Assembly: GCF_024323335.1 (NCBI RefSeq)
Contig: NC_066584.1
Location: forward strand, 429,326,319 to 429,390,318
DNA from: Lathyrus oleraceus
Lineage: Eukaryota > Streptophyta > Magnoliopsida > Fabales > Fabaceae
Direction of reading: 5' to 3'
Length of the DNA stretch: 64,000 bases
The position numbers and the translations under genes were made by a program. The first letter of the stretch is position 1. The number at the start of each line of letters is the position of its first letter. Positions 25,660-36,769 of the stretch are shown here, piece by piece. Below the pieces are notes generated by a model that searched no databases, had not been told where the DNA came from, and saw only the letters and a list, made by a program, of their open reading frames with translations.

Positions 25660-26200
25660 AATTTATTTTGGATTTATTTTTGACCTAGTTTGGTTGGTTG
25701 ACTTTCAATTTGACTTCTGTTTTATTTTAATTAATTTATGTACCAATTTTCATTATTTTCAAAATATTTTTGGGGGATGATGATGTCCTGACCCCACCTT
25801 ACTTATTTTAATTATTCATAATTTTTTTGATTAATTTACTATTTATTCTTGATTTATTTCTAACCTAGTCTTATTGGTTGACTTTTAGTTTGACCTTTGT
25901 TTCATTTCAATGAATTCAATAACCAATTTTCATTATTTTTAAAAATCTTTTTGGGGGATGATGATGTCCTGACCCCACCTTATTTAGTTTAATTTTTCAT
26001 AATTTTCTTGATTAGTTTACTATTTATTCTTGATTTATTTCTAACCTAGTCTTGTTGGTTGACTTTTAGTTTGACATTTGTTTCATTTCAATGAATTCAA
26101 TAACCAATTTTCATTATTTTTAAAATCTTTTTGGGGGATGATGATGTCCTGACCCCACCTCTTTTAGTTTAATTTTTCATAATTTTCTTAATTAATTTGC
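25660..26200 (+). repeat. Three ~181-bp tandem repeats in the solo LTR
   Basis: Three copies anchored by TTGGGGGATGATGATGTCCT at about 25770, 25951 and 26132. Each copy contains GGTTGACTTTYARTTTGAC and a CCAATTTTCATTATTTT segment. The later two copies are closer to each other than to the first, as expected for recent unequal exchange. Confidence 0.9.
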
Positions 26201-26831
26201 TATTTATTTGATAATTTTTAAGTTGACTTGAGTTTTCAGTTGACTTCTTTATGATCGATGTTTGACTTAGGGATTGCTTATGGCAATTGAAGAGATCTTT
26301 TGATCCTCCCTTGTTCATCTCATATGCCATGTATTAGAGGCCTTGTATCTTGATTTTATTTGGTCCTTACCTTATTTCTCGATTAAATTATTCAGTGAAC
26401 CCTTTTGGTACATATTTTCATCTGTCGGATCCATCTATCACCTGTTACATTTGTTTCTTTCATCCATGCTCAATATTGCTTGATTGTTTAACATGTTAAT
26501 ACTCCCATGCATTGTTTAATGCTCCATTATTTGATTCTTTGATTGGATTATACACTTGTTTACTCATCTATTGTTGGATAACTGTTGCCTACTTGTATGA
26601 TGTATGAGGCATATATTCTTACTGTTTGATTTGCCATGAACAATCCCCATTCATAACAAATGTACCCCTCTCCCATGAAGTGTATAATGTTTATTCTTTC
26701 ATTCTTTATTCATCTGTTAATACAAGAATTAAAATGAACATTCGATAATCATTTCAAAACAAGATCAAAAGCTTGATCTAACGTCGAGTAATCATTTTCA
26801 AAACTTAACAGAACCAGCACGTATTCATCCA

Positions 26832-26942
26832 TCCTCTTGTAAGTCGATTGCTTCATGCATCGCCATTTCTCTTGTAAGTCGATTGCTTCATGCATCACCA
26901 TCTACCTGTAAGTCGATTGCTTCTGGCATCGCCATCTACCCT
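26832..26942 (+). repeat. Three short tandem repeats (about 40 bp) in the solo LTR
   Basis: Three copies containing TGTAAGTCGATTGCTTC followed by a GGCATCGCCAT-like segment. Confidence 0.85.
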
Positions 26943-27329
26943 TATCCTTGGTTCCTCTCCTTGCTCCATCCGTCGACTCTTGTTCCGTTTAGGTAACACC
27001 CATTAGGTAGAACCCTTTGTATGATAACATAGGTTGAATTCCCTTATTATTTGCATGCTAACATTAGGTAGATGTTCCCCTCTGTAAATCCTAACACATA
27101 GGTCCACATTGCATGACAACTCTAGGGCAGAGCTTCCCCACTTTTAGACCTTCCGTGCGTCTCCGATCTCGTGGCATGTCAATCCGTTCTATTGTAAAGG
27201 GGTAATTGCCTAAGACTCGATTCACCGAGCTGCGACACCTACTGCTAGAACGTTGAACACATTGCCCACTTTCCTTTGACACAACTGGTGTTCTCTTCTA
27301 TAAGTCCATATTCAAATGGCAATCCCTAA

Positions 27330-27720
27330 CCCGTAGTTAGTCGAACTACGACAACTCTGATTCTCATGTTCAGATGAGATACGTAGGCATGGGATGCGAT
27401 GTCTTGCCGAGTTTTTGACTAACAACTAACAACTAATCCTTGCTCACTTTCGCCCTTGTTGCAATTATTTTCTCTCGCCCTCGTTGCGATCGAGACATTC
27501 CATTTCTCTTGCCCCAATTGCAATCGAGACCCTTGTTCCCGTAGTTAGGCGAACTACGTTTTGCTCTGATTCTCATTCCAGATGAGATACGTAGGCATAA
27601 CACGCGATGTCTTAGCGAGCACACTTCTCTTTAGCCCATAGGTAGTCGAGTTACGAAGACTCTGATTCTCATACTCAGATGAGATATGTAGGCAGTGGAT
27701 GCGACATCCTTGCGAGTCAT
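27330..27720 (+). repeat. Array of conserved Ogre LTR hairpin-like motifs
   Basis: Three diverged copies of the pattern GTAGTCGAACTACG...CTCTGATTCTCAT...AGATGAGATACGTAGGCA...GATGTCTTGCCGAG start near 27336, 27541 and 27632. TAGTCGAACTACG is close to self-complementary, and so are the TTCTCAT...ATGAGA arms. Single or double copies of the same motif lie near the 3' ends of LTRs E1 (4226), C (18005) and A (37906). Confidence 0.8.
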
Positions 27721-28000
27721 TCCCTTTTGACTTTCTTTTAGCAGATAATACTTTAGATAAACCTACACCCTTTAGACTAGAACAACAAGGGTGGATCCCG
27801 TAGAGTACTACGGATGCGTAGGGGTGCTAATACCTTCCCTTCGCATAATCGACTCCTGAACCCAAGATTTGGTTGCGAGACCGTGTCTTTTCCTTTTTCT
27901 TCAGGTTTTCTTCGGTCGTTTCCTTTCCCTCCTTTGGGATAAATAATGAACGGTGGCGACTCTTCTGTTTTCTTTTTTTGCCGGTTGTTTTTTTCGCACC

Positions 28001-28003
28001 AGT
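28001..28003. other. CACTA target-site duplication AGT, left copy
   Basis: AGT precedes CACTA at 28004. The right copy AGT is at 32254-32256. Three-bp duplications are the CACTA superfamily signature. Confidence 0.9.
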
Positions 28004-28023
28004 CACTACGCCAAATAAGGGAA

Positions 28024-28370
28024 AAGAGGGCGCTTTTTTTGGCCTATAACAGCGCTTTAAAGCGCCCTCTAATCTGGCGCTGGCATAGGTAAAGACAACG
28101 CTTTTTTTCCTAGTGAAAGCGCTGTCTAAAGTGGCTCTTTAAGCCCTTTAAGGGCCACTTTAGAGGGCGCTTTTACTGGAAAGTGCCCTCTAAAGTGGAA
28201 ACATTTAAGGGGATTAGAGGGCGCTTTTACTGGAAAGCGCCCTCTAAAGTGGATACTTTTAAGGGTTTAGAGGGCGCTTTCCAGTAAAAGCGCCCTCTAA
28301 ACCCTTAAATGTTTCCACTTTAGAGGGTGCTTTCCAGTAAAAGCGCCCTCTAAAGTGGGTGGTTATTTAA
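28024..28370. repeat. CACTA left subterminal repeats
   Basis: At least ten copies of AGAGGGCGCTTT or its complement AAAGCGCCCTCT. They often face each other around short loops such as CCAGTAAAAG or ACTGGA, forming stacked hairpins. Confidence 0.9.
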
Positions 28371-28589
28371 ATTTTTTATTTAAAAAGCGCTATATTTATT
28401 TATTTATTTTAGACAACCTGTATATTGAAGCAGTACACCCAAAACTATATAATTTGAAGCCCTTTTTCACACATTGCATTCAACAAGCCTTATATACAAC
28501 AATCCATACATATACAACAATCCACTGATATATAATCGTTTAACTTCTAAAGATTCTATATACAACCAATTCATAACTTAAAAAGAAAT

Positions 28590-29036
28590 AAAACTAAGTA
28601 GCAAAAGCATCTCTGAGATGTATGTTTTTTTTGCTAGCAGCAGTCTTCTTAGCAACAACCTCTTTTTGTTCAATATCAATAGCATGAACCTAAAATATCA
28701 TAAAATTAGTTAGGTGATGTATAAGATCAAGAATTAACATTTTCTATGCATAAATATCATATAATTGTGTTTATACCTTTTTCTTTTTATGCAACTGACT
28801 CGATTTGCTGCGTAATCCCCTTATATTTTTGGTCCCTTATCTTTTGAAGATAGAATTGATATATGTTTAGATGGACATGTTCCATTGTCGTAGAGGGATA
28901 CTTTCAAATATCCAGCATCATCATCTACGCGAATGAGGCTTGACGACAATACAGCATCTCCATCTAAACAAATATCAATTGATACTTTCGAGCATCCCTT
29001 GCCCCTTGCACGAATGATTGACTTCATAATAGCCAT
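28590..29036 (-). other. Possible 3' exons of the CACTA transcription unit
   Basis: On the minus strand, acceptor-like TTTTTTACAG precedes a 71-aa frame (29036-28821). A donor-like AAAAAG|GTATAAAC lies near 28775, and an acceptor TATTTTAG precedes a short frame ending near 28600 (VHAIDIEQKEVVAKKT...). I do not recognise these pieces. They could be downstream exons of the transposon or a captured fragment. The exon structure is inferred from the splice-like sites only. Confidence 0.3.
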
Positions 29037-29159
29037 TTTACCTGTAAAAAAGAAAACAATTAAAATCAGATGACAAATGTAAAAACAATTAAAATCATAA
29101 AAGTCATTTTACCTGTAATAAAGAAAACAATTAAAATCATTTGACCTGTACCTTTTTCA

Positions 29160-30938
29160 CTAAGTTCTCTTTCTTTTCTTGGTTGGAATATGTTCTACAT
29201 GTCTCTTAACAACACGGACGGTTGGATTGATCCAAATACCCTCATTATGATCATTTCTAATATATGAATCATTTGATATAATATTCTCATCTTGATCATT
29301 TCTGGTAAACGATTCAATCTCAACATCAATATCACCTTGATCTCCAGTGTTTTCATCAATTACTTTGTTGGAAAAAAGAACTATAGACCATTTCGTACTT
29401 TTCGAATCATTGACATAGAACACTTGTCTAGCTTGAGAGGCTAGAATAAAAGACTCATCTTTGTATCCCACCCTATTAAGATCCACTTGCAAAAATCCTG
29501 ACTTATCCATTCGAATGCCGTTATTATTTTCAACCCACTTGCAACCAAATATAGGAATCTGAAACTTCTCATAATCAAACACCCAAATGCGCTCGATAAC
29601 ACCAAAATACGACAGATTTGCAAATTTGAGGTTTAAGTCCTTCACACTTGATATGTGCATTGCTTCAGCTACCACAGTGACACCACTATTCTGCATATTA
29701 CTTTTATCATCTTGTTCTTTGGTATAAAATGTGTATCCATTAATCGCGTATGCGCTATAAGAAAAAACATCGAAACTTGGACCATATGCTAAGCATCTCA
29801 ACCTTTCTGTTATTGAAGCGGGATCTGAATAATACTTTGAATAAATATGATCCTTAAACCAAGGTATAAAACATCGATTGTGCTCTCGTACTATCCAATT
29901 TTCATTTCTATTGGGATTTAAACCTCGGAGAACATCCTTGTGAATTTCAACATACGGCTCAACCTCATTCTCATTGTGCAGAACATACAAATGCACTTGA
30001 TCCCGTTCGACCCTTGATACTGCCACAATTTTATTTCCAATTAGATTTTTTCCTTCTTTCTTTTCGACAAGCTGAGACTTGGGGAGTCCGATTGACTGAA
30101 CATTAGACAAATATTCAGTACAAAACTCAATCGCTTCTTCAACAATGTATCTTTCAACCATACAACCTTCTGGTCGACTTCGGTTCTTCACGTACCCTTT
30201 TAATATTTTCATATGACGTTCAACAGGGTACATCCATCTCATATAAGCTGGTCCACACAATTGTGTCTCTTTCACAAGATGAACAACTAGATGTACCATT
30301 ATGTCAAAAAATGATGGAGGAAAAAACATTTCAAGCTCACACAAAGTAATAACGATTTCTTTTTGCAACATTGGTAAGATCGCAGGATTGATCACCTTAC
30401 TGCAAATTGAATTGAAGAAAGAACACAACTTAGTTATAGAGCTTCTTACTTTTTCTGGAAGAATAGAACGTATACCTATTGGGAGAAAATGTTCCATTAT
30501 AACATGGCAATCATGGGTCTTTAAACTCTTTAACTTGAGGTCTTTCATAGACACAAGTCTTCTAATATCCGAAGAGTACCCTTCTGGAACTTTAACTTCA
30601 CTTAGAAACTTACACAATATTTTTTTCTCCTTTCTAGATAGAGTATAAGCAGCATGCGGTAGATATGTTCGTTTTCCTTTCTTCAAGGGTCCTAATTCAG
30701 TTCTTATTCCCATCGCTATCAAGTCCTTTCTTGCCTTAAGGCCATCCTTAGACTTTCCTTGTATATTGAGTAACGTGCCAATAACACTTTCAAATACATT
30801 TTTTTCAATATGCATAACATCAAGAAAATGTCTCACATACAAGGACTTCCAATACGGCAATTCAAAAAAAACTGACCTCTTCTTCCACCCACTTTTGACA
30901 AGTGTGTGGGCAAAAGGCTTGCCAAACTGAGTATCCAA
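29160..30938 (-). pseudogene. CACTA transposase (TNP2-like), C-terminal half
   Basis: A 592-residue open frame. Residues ~1-60 match the end of the Transposase_21 (TNP2) catalytic region, with the hallmark HFLDVMHIEKNVFESVIGTL. Residues ~130-245 match the DUF4218-type region, with EHFLPIGIRSILP, LCELEMFFPPSFFDIMVHL and YMRWMYPVERHMK. Residues ~440-520 match the DUF4216-type region, with VFDYEKFQIPIFGCKWV. Most of the catalytic Transposase_21 domain expected upstream is absent. It appears removed by a deletion near 30940-30960 that joins this frame to the N-terminal domain in a different frame. The product normally cuts and joins transposon ends in the nucleus; this version should be inactive. 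The frame ends with basic KKRKRT and a stop at 29160. Confidence 0.88.
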
Positions 30939-30953
30939 ATCTTCTCACCATGC

Positions 30954-31168
30954 AAATTCCAACATGTATAACTTCGATCAATTCCATGCCTCATTAGATG
31001 CGATGTCAACTGAACTGCGTCAACCCGTTTCCCATAACAACAACCCAAGCAAGGACATATCATTCTACTGGGGTCTTCGGCGTGCGCAACGGCAAACTTA
31101 ACGAATTCTGATACCCCATTCTCGTACTCTCTCGACAATCGATTGGAAGACATCCATGTATTATCCAT
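30954..31168 (-). pseudogene. CACTA transposase N-terminal domain (Transpos_assoc type)
   Basis: Starts at ATG 31168 (MDNTWMSSNRLSREYENGV). Cysteines and histidines are in the pattern CPCLGCC...HLMRHGI...Y..W..HGE typical of the transposase-associated domain (PF13963) at the N terminus of plant CACTA transposases. The open frame runs on to 30833, but after about 30954 it reads the downstream transposase sequence out of frame. A donor-like GGTGAGAAG at this point leaves open that splicing, not a deletion alone, shapes the junction. Confidence 0.85.
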
Positions 31169-31649
31169 TACTAATTAGAATAAACAAAAAACAATTTCAG
31201 AAGAGTTCAAACACATTCGGACCTAGGTTTCTAATGATACTGGTGTTGACACAAAATCATATGTTCATAGGTCATATAACCCTAACTACTGGGTAATGTA
31301 GTCCCATTGCATGCGCTATCATGGTCACTAAAAACCAACCGTCAATTTCCTAATAAACCCAAACTATTTAAATGACTATGAATATTGAAACTTTATAGGT
31401 CGAAACAAACGTAGCATAGACAACAATAACATAAAACAGAAATTGGGCAAAGCTAAAACAAAGCAATAACATAAAACAGAAATTGGGCAAAGCGTGTACC
31501 TTTGATTGGTAGAAGGAGGAAACGCGCAGTAATAATGTAGATCTAACAGAGGTGGAAGGAAAACGCCTTAGAACCCTAACGTGAAAAAGAACGAAAATAA
31601 CAGATAGGGAAATAACAAAACGCGCAGTATGTTATAATTTTAATGTTTA

Positions 31650-32225
31650 CTAAAGGGGACATTAGAGGGCGCTTGTGGAAAAAAAGCGCCCTCTAAAGGG
31701 GGCCTAAGAGGGCGCTTATGGAAGCGCTCTCTAAGGCTTTCCAAAAGCGCTTTATAAGCTGGAAATGCACATGGACTTATAACAGCGCTTTATTCAAAGC
31801 GCCCTCTAAGGGTAACCTTAGAGGGCGCTTTCTAAAAAGCGCCATGTATTGTTGTCCCTCTATCTCCTCCTTATTTTTTCGTTTCACCTTAGAGGGCGCT
31901 TGTGGAAAAAAAGCGCCCTCTAAAGGGGGCCTAAGAGGGCGCTTATGGAAGCGCTCTCTGAGGCTTTCCAGAAGCGCTTTATAAGCTGAAAATGCACATG
32001 GACTTATAACAGCGCTTTAGTAAAAGCGCCCTCTAAGGATAACCTTAGAGGGCGCTTTATAAAAAGCGGCATGTATTGTTGTCCCTCTATCTCCTCCTTA
32101 TTTTTTCGCTTCACCTTAGAGGGCGCTTTATTACAAAAGCGCCCTCTAAAGTGCGTTGTCTATTGCTCCTTATTTTTCGCTTCACTTTAGAGAGCGCTTT
32201 TGTAATAAAGCGCCCTCTAAGGTGC
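31650..32225. repeat. CACTA right subterminal repeats, with an internal ~230-bp duplication
   Basis: Numerous AGAGGGCGCTT / AAGCGCCCTCT copies. A block starting CTTAGAGGGCGCTTGTGG or TTAGAGGGCGCTTGTGG occurs twice (about 31660-31885 and 31890-32110). It includes AAAGGGGGCCTAAGAGGGCG and CTCCTCCTTATTTTTTCG, so the right end grew by tandem duplication. Confidence 0.85.
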
Positions 32226-32253
32226 GCTGTCTATTCCAGTTTTTGGCGTAGTG

Positions 32254-32256
32254 AGT
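32254..32256. other. CACTA target-site duplication AGT, right copy
   Basis: AGT directly after the right terminal inverted repeat, matching 28001-28003. Confidence 0.9.
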
Positions 32257-32263
32257 TGCGACA

Positions 32264-32268
32264 AATAC
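32264..32268. other. Target-site duplication AATAC, right copy, touching the Athila-like LTR
   Basis: AATAC follows the solo LTR's terminal CA (32263). The next base starts TGATCGGG, the left terminus of the Athila-like LTR. The pentamer therefore borders two different insertions. Confidence 0.85.
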
Positions 32269-32762
32269 TGATCGGGAAAATAGCAAGTGTACTATTTTGC
32301 CTGTTATAGTAATAATGGGGAAATTCTCCGAATGTCGATCTCAAGGACTGCACGTTAGTATTGAGTTTTAAATTATCATTCAATTAAACAAAAAGTATTA
32401 ATTTGGTTTTTTGAGTGTAAAAAGAAAATAATAAAGAAATATGAAAATAAGGGTTTATAGAGAAAAAGGAACAATGACAGGGAATGTGTATGATTTATCC
32501 CTGTAATAACTCTGAGTTACTATTGCATCAACAAATATCAATTACTACCAGTTCTCAAGGGTATTTTCTCCCAAGTCCTTGGGTAGAAAACCTTTAATCA
32601 ATCTACCCTAATTCCTATGTCCATAGCCAATTAGGATGAAGTTAAGCTGTATAATATCAAGAATACTCTGGTTCATACAGGGTATCCCTAGTCTTAGGTG
32701 ATATCTACTGCAAAGTAACCTGATGAAAACCTTATCACTGACGGTCCATCCTAAGTGATAAC
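32269..32762 (-). mobile_element. Athila-like LTR, part 1 (3' end of the LTR on the minus strand)
   Basis: Starts TGATCGGG at 32269. The other terminus of the same LTR ends ...CTGATCA at 59635, giving matched termini TGATC...GATCA. The sequence is interrupted at 32762 by Ogre A and resumes at 58697 once the duplicated ATAAC is allowed for. The rebuilt LTR is about 1.43 kb, in the range of Athila/Cyclops-type LTRs. No coding content. Confidence 0.8.
32758..32762. other. Target-site duplication ATAAC of Ogre A, left copy
   Basis: ATAAC immediately before TGTAAGACC of the 5' LTR. It is identical to 58692-58696 after the 3' LTR. Confidence 0.95.
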
Positions 32763-33897
32763 TGTAAGACCCTAATTTTGGCTCTAAGATCCCTCATGGC
32801 CCATATCATATCATATCATGGCCTCAAGGATCATTTCATACCCTAGCTTCCCTCCTAGTGGGTGGGTTACCTTGTGAGTATGGTTCTTGATCACCAAGCA
32901 TGTATTGCATTTGTATATCATTGCTTTTCATATGTTTACTAACCAAAAGTACAAAAATATTGTCATCTAACCATGTTGCTTGCAGATGAAGCCAGCTAGG
33001 TCAAGACAGTCAAATCAGACATTGAGCAATATATGGTGGCCATTCTTGAAGAATTTGGGCACCATGATCATTCATAAAGAGTTCATATAAGTTGTGATAT
33101 CATTTGGAATCAAGATCTCAATTGAAAGAGGCTTGGAATTCATCAGAACATGGCCCAGTCCACCAAAACCCTAGAAAAGTCAACTGTGGTCAACTGTGCA
33201 TTTAATCAGGGATTTGAAGGTGTGAGATGGTTAGAAAGACCTCATTCATGTCCATACAAGTCTCATTTGGCATTTCAAAGATCAAGGTTGAAGGATTTGA
33301 AGTCAGACAAAAAGTTTCCAAAAATGGAAATGACCTGTAATTTTCACCTGCCCAAAATGGAAAGTTTTTCTCCTCAAAATTACTTCATCATACAAGATTC
33401 AAATGAAATTTTGCCCAACATGAAAGTTGAAGATCTTGTTCTCACCTTTCCAAAAAGTCTAAGAACACTCAATTCCCATGTGTGGTTGGCAAGATATGGT
33501 CAAATCATTTTCAGAAAATGCCTAAATTCAAAGTGGCATAACTTTCACATGGAATGGCCAAATTGGATGGTTCTTCTTTGAGCAAACCACATTTGATGTG
33601 TACTATCCAAATCCATCATCACATTTCACCAAAAACCTTCACATAAAAAGGTCATTTTTCAAGTGGACCATTTAAAAATTGGTGGGAAAAAAGTCCAAAT
33701 TTCAAAATACATGGAGTTTTCACATGGGACCAATTCCAATAGCTTCCAAATGCAATTTATGATTTGCTCAAGGTGAAAAATTACTGTTCCATTGGTCCAA
33801 GTCATCCAAGGGCAAATTGGCCAAAGTGCATTACAAGCTCATTCACTAATCATCAAAATTGTGCTAATCATGATTAAAGGGATGGATTAAGAGCATG

Positions 33898-33905
33898 TAT
33901 AAAAG
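33898..33905 (+). promoter_or_regulatory. TATA-box candidate in Ogre A 5' LTR
   Basis: TATAAAAG in the context GCATGTATAAAAGG, identical in the 3' LTR (54267-54274). If used, R and U5 would span about 4.4 kb, so the transcript would begin with a very long leader. Confidence 0.5.
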
Positions 33906-34289
33906 GTTAATGATAACAGAATTGAAAGGGAGGATAATCATTTTTTCAGATCCAATCCAAAAATTCTCCAATTCTCTCAAAATTTCACAATTTGCATTTT
34001 CACTTTCTTCATCAATTCTTCAAGAATTCGCTAATGCTTGTGCTAGTTCATGTTTGATTCATCATCTGCAGGCACTTTTAGAGTTCTGTTTGGGGAGATT
34101 GAAGCAAGAATCGTGCCAATTCACACTATTGCAATCTTGATTTCTTCAATGGCAGTGGCGAATTCCCACTGATTCACGCACTCTTGAGCTAAAAGATCAT
34201 CACCAATCACCTTCATAACCAACATACTCCATCTGTTTCACATAATTGAAGCCAAAAACACACAGAATCACGAGCTACACTTCAAGAAG

Positions 34290-34295
34290 GTAAGA
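34290..34295 (+). promoter_or_regulatory. Putative 5' splice donor in Ogre A LTR
   Basis: CAAGAAG|GTAAGA, a near-perfect donor about 390 bp after the TATA candidate. It is kept in the 3' LTR. Related LTR families carry a donor at the matching place. Confidence 0.4.
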
Positions 34296-36098
34296 ATTCG
34301 AACTCTTTAATCCATGCAATTGCCATGTGGTTTAGATAGATCCTTTGACATAGAGTAGTTTGGCGTTCGAATCATGTATTTTCATTGAGTAATCATCAAG
34401 ATATCTTGATTTAAAGTTTGTGCACCATAACTATTCTTGAGTGGATCTTTGTGTACGTTAACTTCTGGACAAAACCATCACCATATCCATGATCTACGCT
34501 GAGAGACGGAGAGAACCATATATGGCATGTGTATTTCCATTAAAAAATGTTCATGTGGAAATCTGGAAGTGATGAACATGAAGAATGCGCTTGAGCTTCA
34601 AGAATTCTGGAAATTTTACGCGTTTGATCTTGTATTCATGCGTTTCAATTTAAAATCTTGTTTACCGCCGGATCCGTCGAATCACAAGGCGCCACTGCAT
34701 TAAATGGGACGCTGCGTTTTGCGCCCTAGCCTTGAATATTACAAAAATGCCATTCGTATTAATTAAATTCATTTCACAACTTAAATAAATATTTCATTAT
34801 TTCAATCAAACTTCCAAAAATCATAACTAGTTCAATTTTAATCCAAATTAGGTGGGAATTTTTTTGTTGAATTCCAAATTTCCTCTAGTTTTTTTAGGCA
34901 TAGTAATTCAAGTTGTGCCTGGTGATTTTTTGGATTGGCTTAATGATCTTTGACATAGGTGCATTATATGTATGTTTCACCATATTGATCATAAAATAAT
35001 CATGCTTGCTCCAAAATGAATGAAATTTCACATGCTTGTTCTTGACTCTCTCCTGGTGATTTTGGTATATAGTTTGCTATTTTTGAGTCCTTGGTTAGAG
35101 AGATATGATATAATCTTCATGAGTGTGACAATATATGTCACACTATGCTATGCTGTGTTCATGATTTTATTATCCATGCTTATGGTATGCCTATGGCTCT
35201 GATTTTTTGCATGCGATATCATATGAATGTCTAGTTCCCCATGATTTTTTGTGGATTTGATTGATCCATTTCCTATTTGATTTGGATTTTTGTTTGCTGT
35301 TAGCAATTTTTGGATTGTTTTTTGAGTGATCAAACTATATAGCTTGTAAAATGTTCATACCTTATCATATGAAGATGAAATTTGGTGGAGTGTTTCTTAA
35401 CATGTTTAGATTCACTTTGGCTTTGGTCCCATTCATTTCTCACTTGTTCATACTGTTTTACAATTGATTGAAGTTGACACTTGGTTTGTGACCTAGTTTA
35501 GGTTGATTTTTGCATGCCATGACATGTTGAATTTAATTTCTCTACTTCCTCTTGTCCAAATAGCATGAAATTTGACATGTAACTCATTGAATGTGTCCTG
35601 TTTAGAATAGAATTTTTGTGGAATTTATTGAGCTGTTTTGATATTTGTTTGATTGGAATCATTCTGTTTACTCACATGTGGTTCACACTTGCTTACTTTG
35701 AGTTAAATTGTGCATGAAATGAATTTAGTGCATAGTTTGGATGTGAGACCAATTGGTCCTTCTTCTTAATTGATAAACCTTGGTTTTGGTTATGTTTCAC
35801 TTGCTGTTTTACATTTTTTCCATCCTTTGGACCCTAGGCTTGTCCTAGTGGTCTTGTTACTCATGTTTGAGTTTGACTTTGACTTTTCAGGTTAAGAAGC
35901 AAAGTGCTTTAAAGGAATTAATGCAAGTTGATTGTTTCATTTGATTATTGTGAACTAATTTGTTTGTTTTGTAGGGTGCTTGGTTCGCTTGAGCTTTGTG
36001 CTATGCACATATTGCATTGTTTGATTACACATTGTTGTTGATTCTTATGTTGTTGTTTTGTTTATGTTGGGATGCTGATTATATTTGATTGATTTCAG

Positions 36099-36164
36099 GT
36101 ACCCTTAGTTGCTCAGTTCTTTTGAGAACTTGCATTGCTTTTCTTGTATAGCATTTGCATTGAG
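36099..36164 (+). other. Putative 66-nt leader exon in Ogre A LTR
   Basis: Bounded by acceptor-like TTGATTTCAG ending at 36098 and GAG|GTAGAC at 36165. It is homologous to 2967-3035 of LTR E1, including the shared 3' end GCATTTGCATTGAG or close variants. Upstream acceptor-like tracts end at 35890 (TTTTCAG) and 35974 (GTTTTGTAG), in the same order as in E1. Confidence 0.3.
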
Positions 36165-36769
36165 GTAGACTCTCTTATCTCCATGTAGTCTGGAAGACCT
36201 GGCTTGTTACTTAGCCAGGCAACTGTCTGAAGTCCTCCTTAAGAGGCAATGTTTGTGCTTGTTTATATTTTGTCCCCAAGCAGGAAAAGTCCTTTAAATA
36301 AGGCAATTGGTGGATATAAGAGATATGTAGCCTATCTCCCACTATTCTGTGAGTCTTCTCCTTGCTCCCATTACATGGTTGTAGCATTGGGATCCTAGCC
36401 CAAGATCTATAGAGTCAATAAAAATGTGGAGAGAGTTCCTACTTTCTGAACTCCCACACCTTCTGATATTCAATACTCTCTCTGACCAGAGATAAGAGTG
36501 ATGAGGCACACCCCTCATATCCTTTCATCTGCTTCACCTTAGCCCCTCAATGGCAAGGTTAAGAGCACCATTAACCCCATTCCAATTGGCTTTAATGCCT
36601 CTCCCTTTGTTTGAGCCTAATTGATTGGTTATAGTGTGTGCTACTTGAATTTATGTGATTGATTATTTGATTCACTTATACATGATTGCTTGATTGCCTT
36701 TTGTGCATTTATTATCATTGATTGTTCATTCTAGCATGATCATTATTGCATATCTTTGTGACCTATGTT

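Larger units (their letters stand above)
28004..32253 (-). mobile_element. CACTA (En/Spm-type) DNA transposon, internally deleted
   Basis: A 4.25-kb element with 12-bp terminal inverted repeats CACTACGCCAAA (28004-28015) and TTTGGCGTAGTG (32242-32253), flanked by AGT/AGT. Both ends carry dense subterminal copies of AGAGGGCGCTTT in both orientations, the usual binding sites for the family's DNA-binding protein. The coding part is on the minus strand and keeps only the N-terminal domain and the C-terminal half of the transposase, so the element is probably non-autonomous. It sits 7 bp from the end of the solo LTR and is therefore younger than that LTR. Confidence 0.93.
23001..32263 (+). mobile_element. 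Solo Ogre-type LTR, interrupted by a CACTA transposon
   Basis: Starts TGTAATACCCCAAAATTTACC at 23001 and ends ...TTTTTTCGCACCAGT (28003) + TGCGACA (32257-32263) once the CACTA element is removed. That gives about 5.0 kb. The end matches LTR E1 (...TTCGCGCGATGCGACA). A single LTR with identical flanking pentamers means the element collapsed by recombination between its LTRs. Conserved terminal blocks are at 27330-27720, 27791-27860 and 27938-27966. ORFs up to about 80 aa inside have no recognisable product. Confidence 0.9.

Noticed and set aside
30301..30648. 115-aa plus-strand ORF in the CACTA element
   Set aside because: Antisense shadow of the transposase frame, which carries the recognisable domains.
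32257..32268. TGCGACA as the left terminus of the Athila-like LTR
   Set aside because: TGCGACA is the last 7 bp of the solo Ogre LTR (compare GATGCGACA at 4691), followed by its AATAC duplication. The Athila-like LTR begins at TGATCGGG.
33150..33581. 143-aa open frame in the Ogre A 5' LTR, also open (135 aa) in the 3' LTR at 53543-53950
   Set aside because: It lies in U3 upstream of the TATA candidate and has no recognisable domain. The conservation between the two copies only reflects LTR identity.
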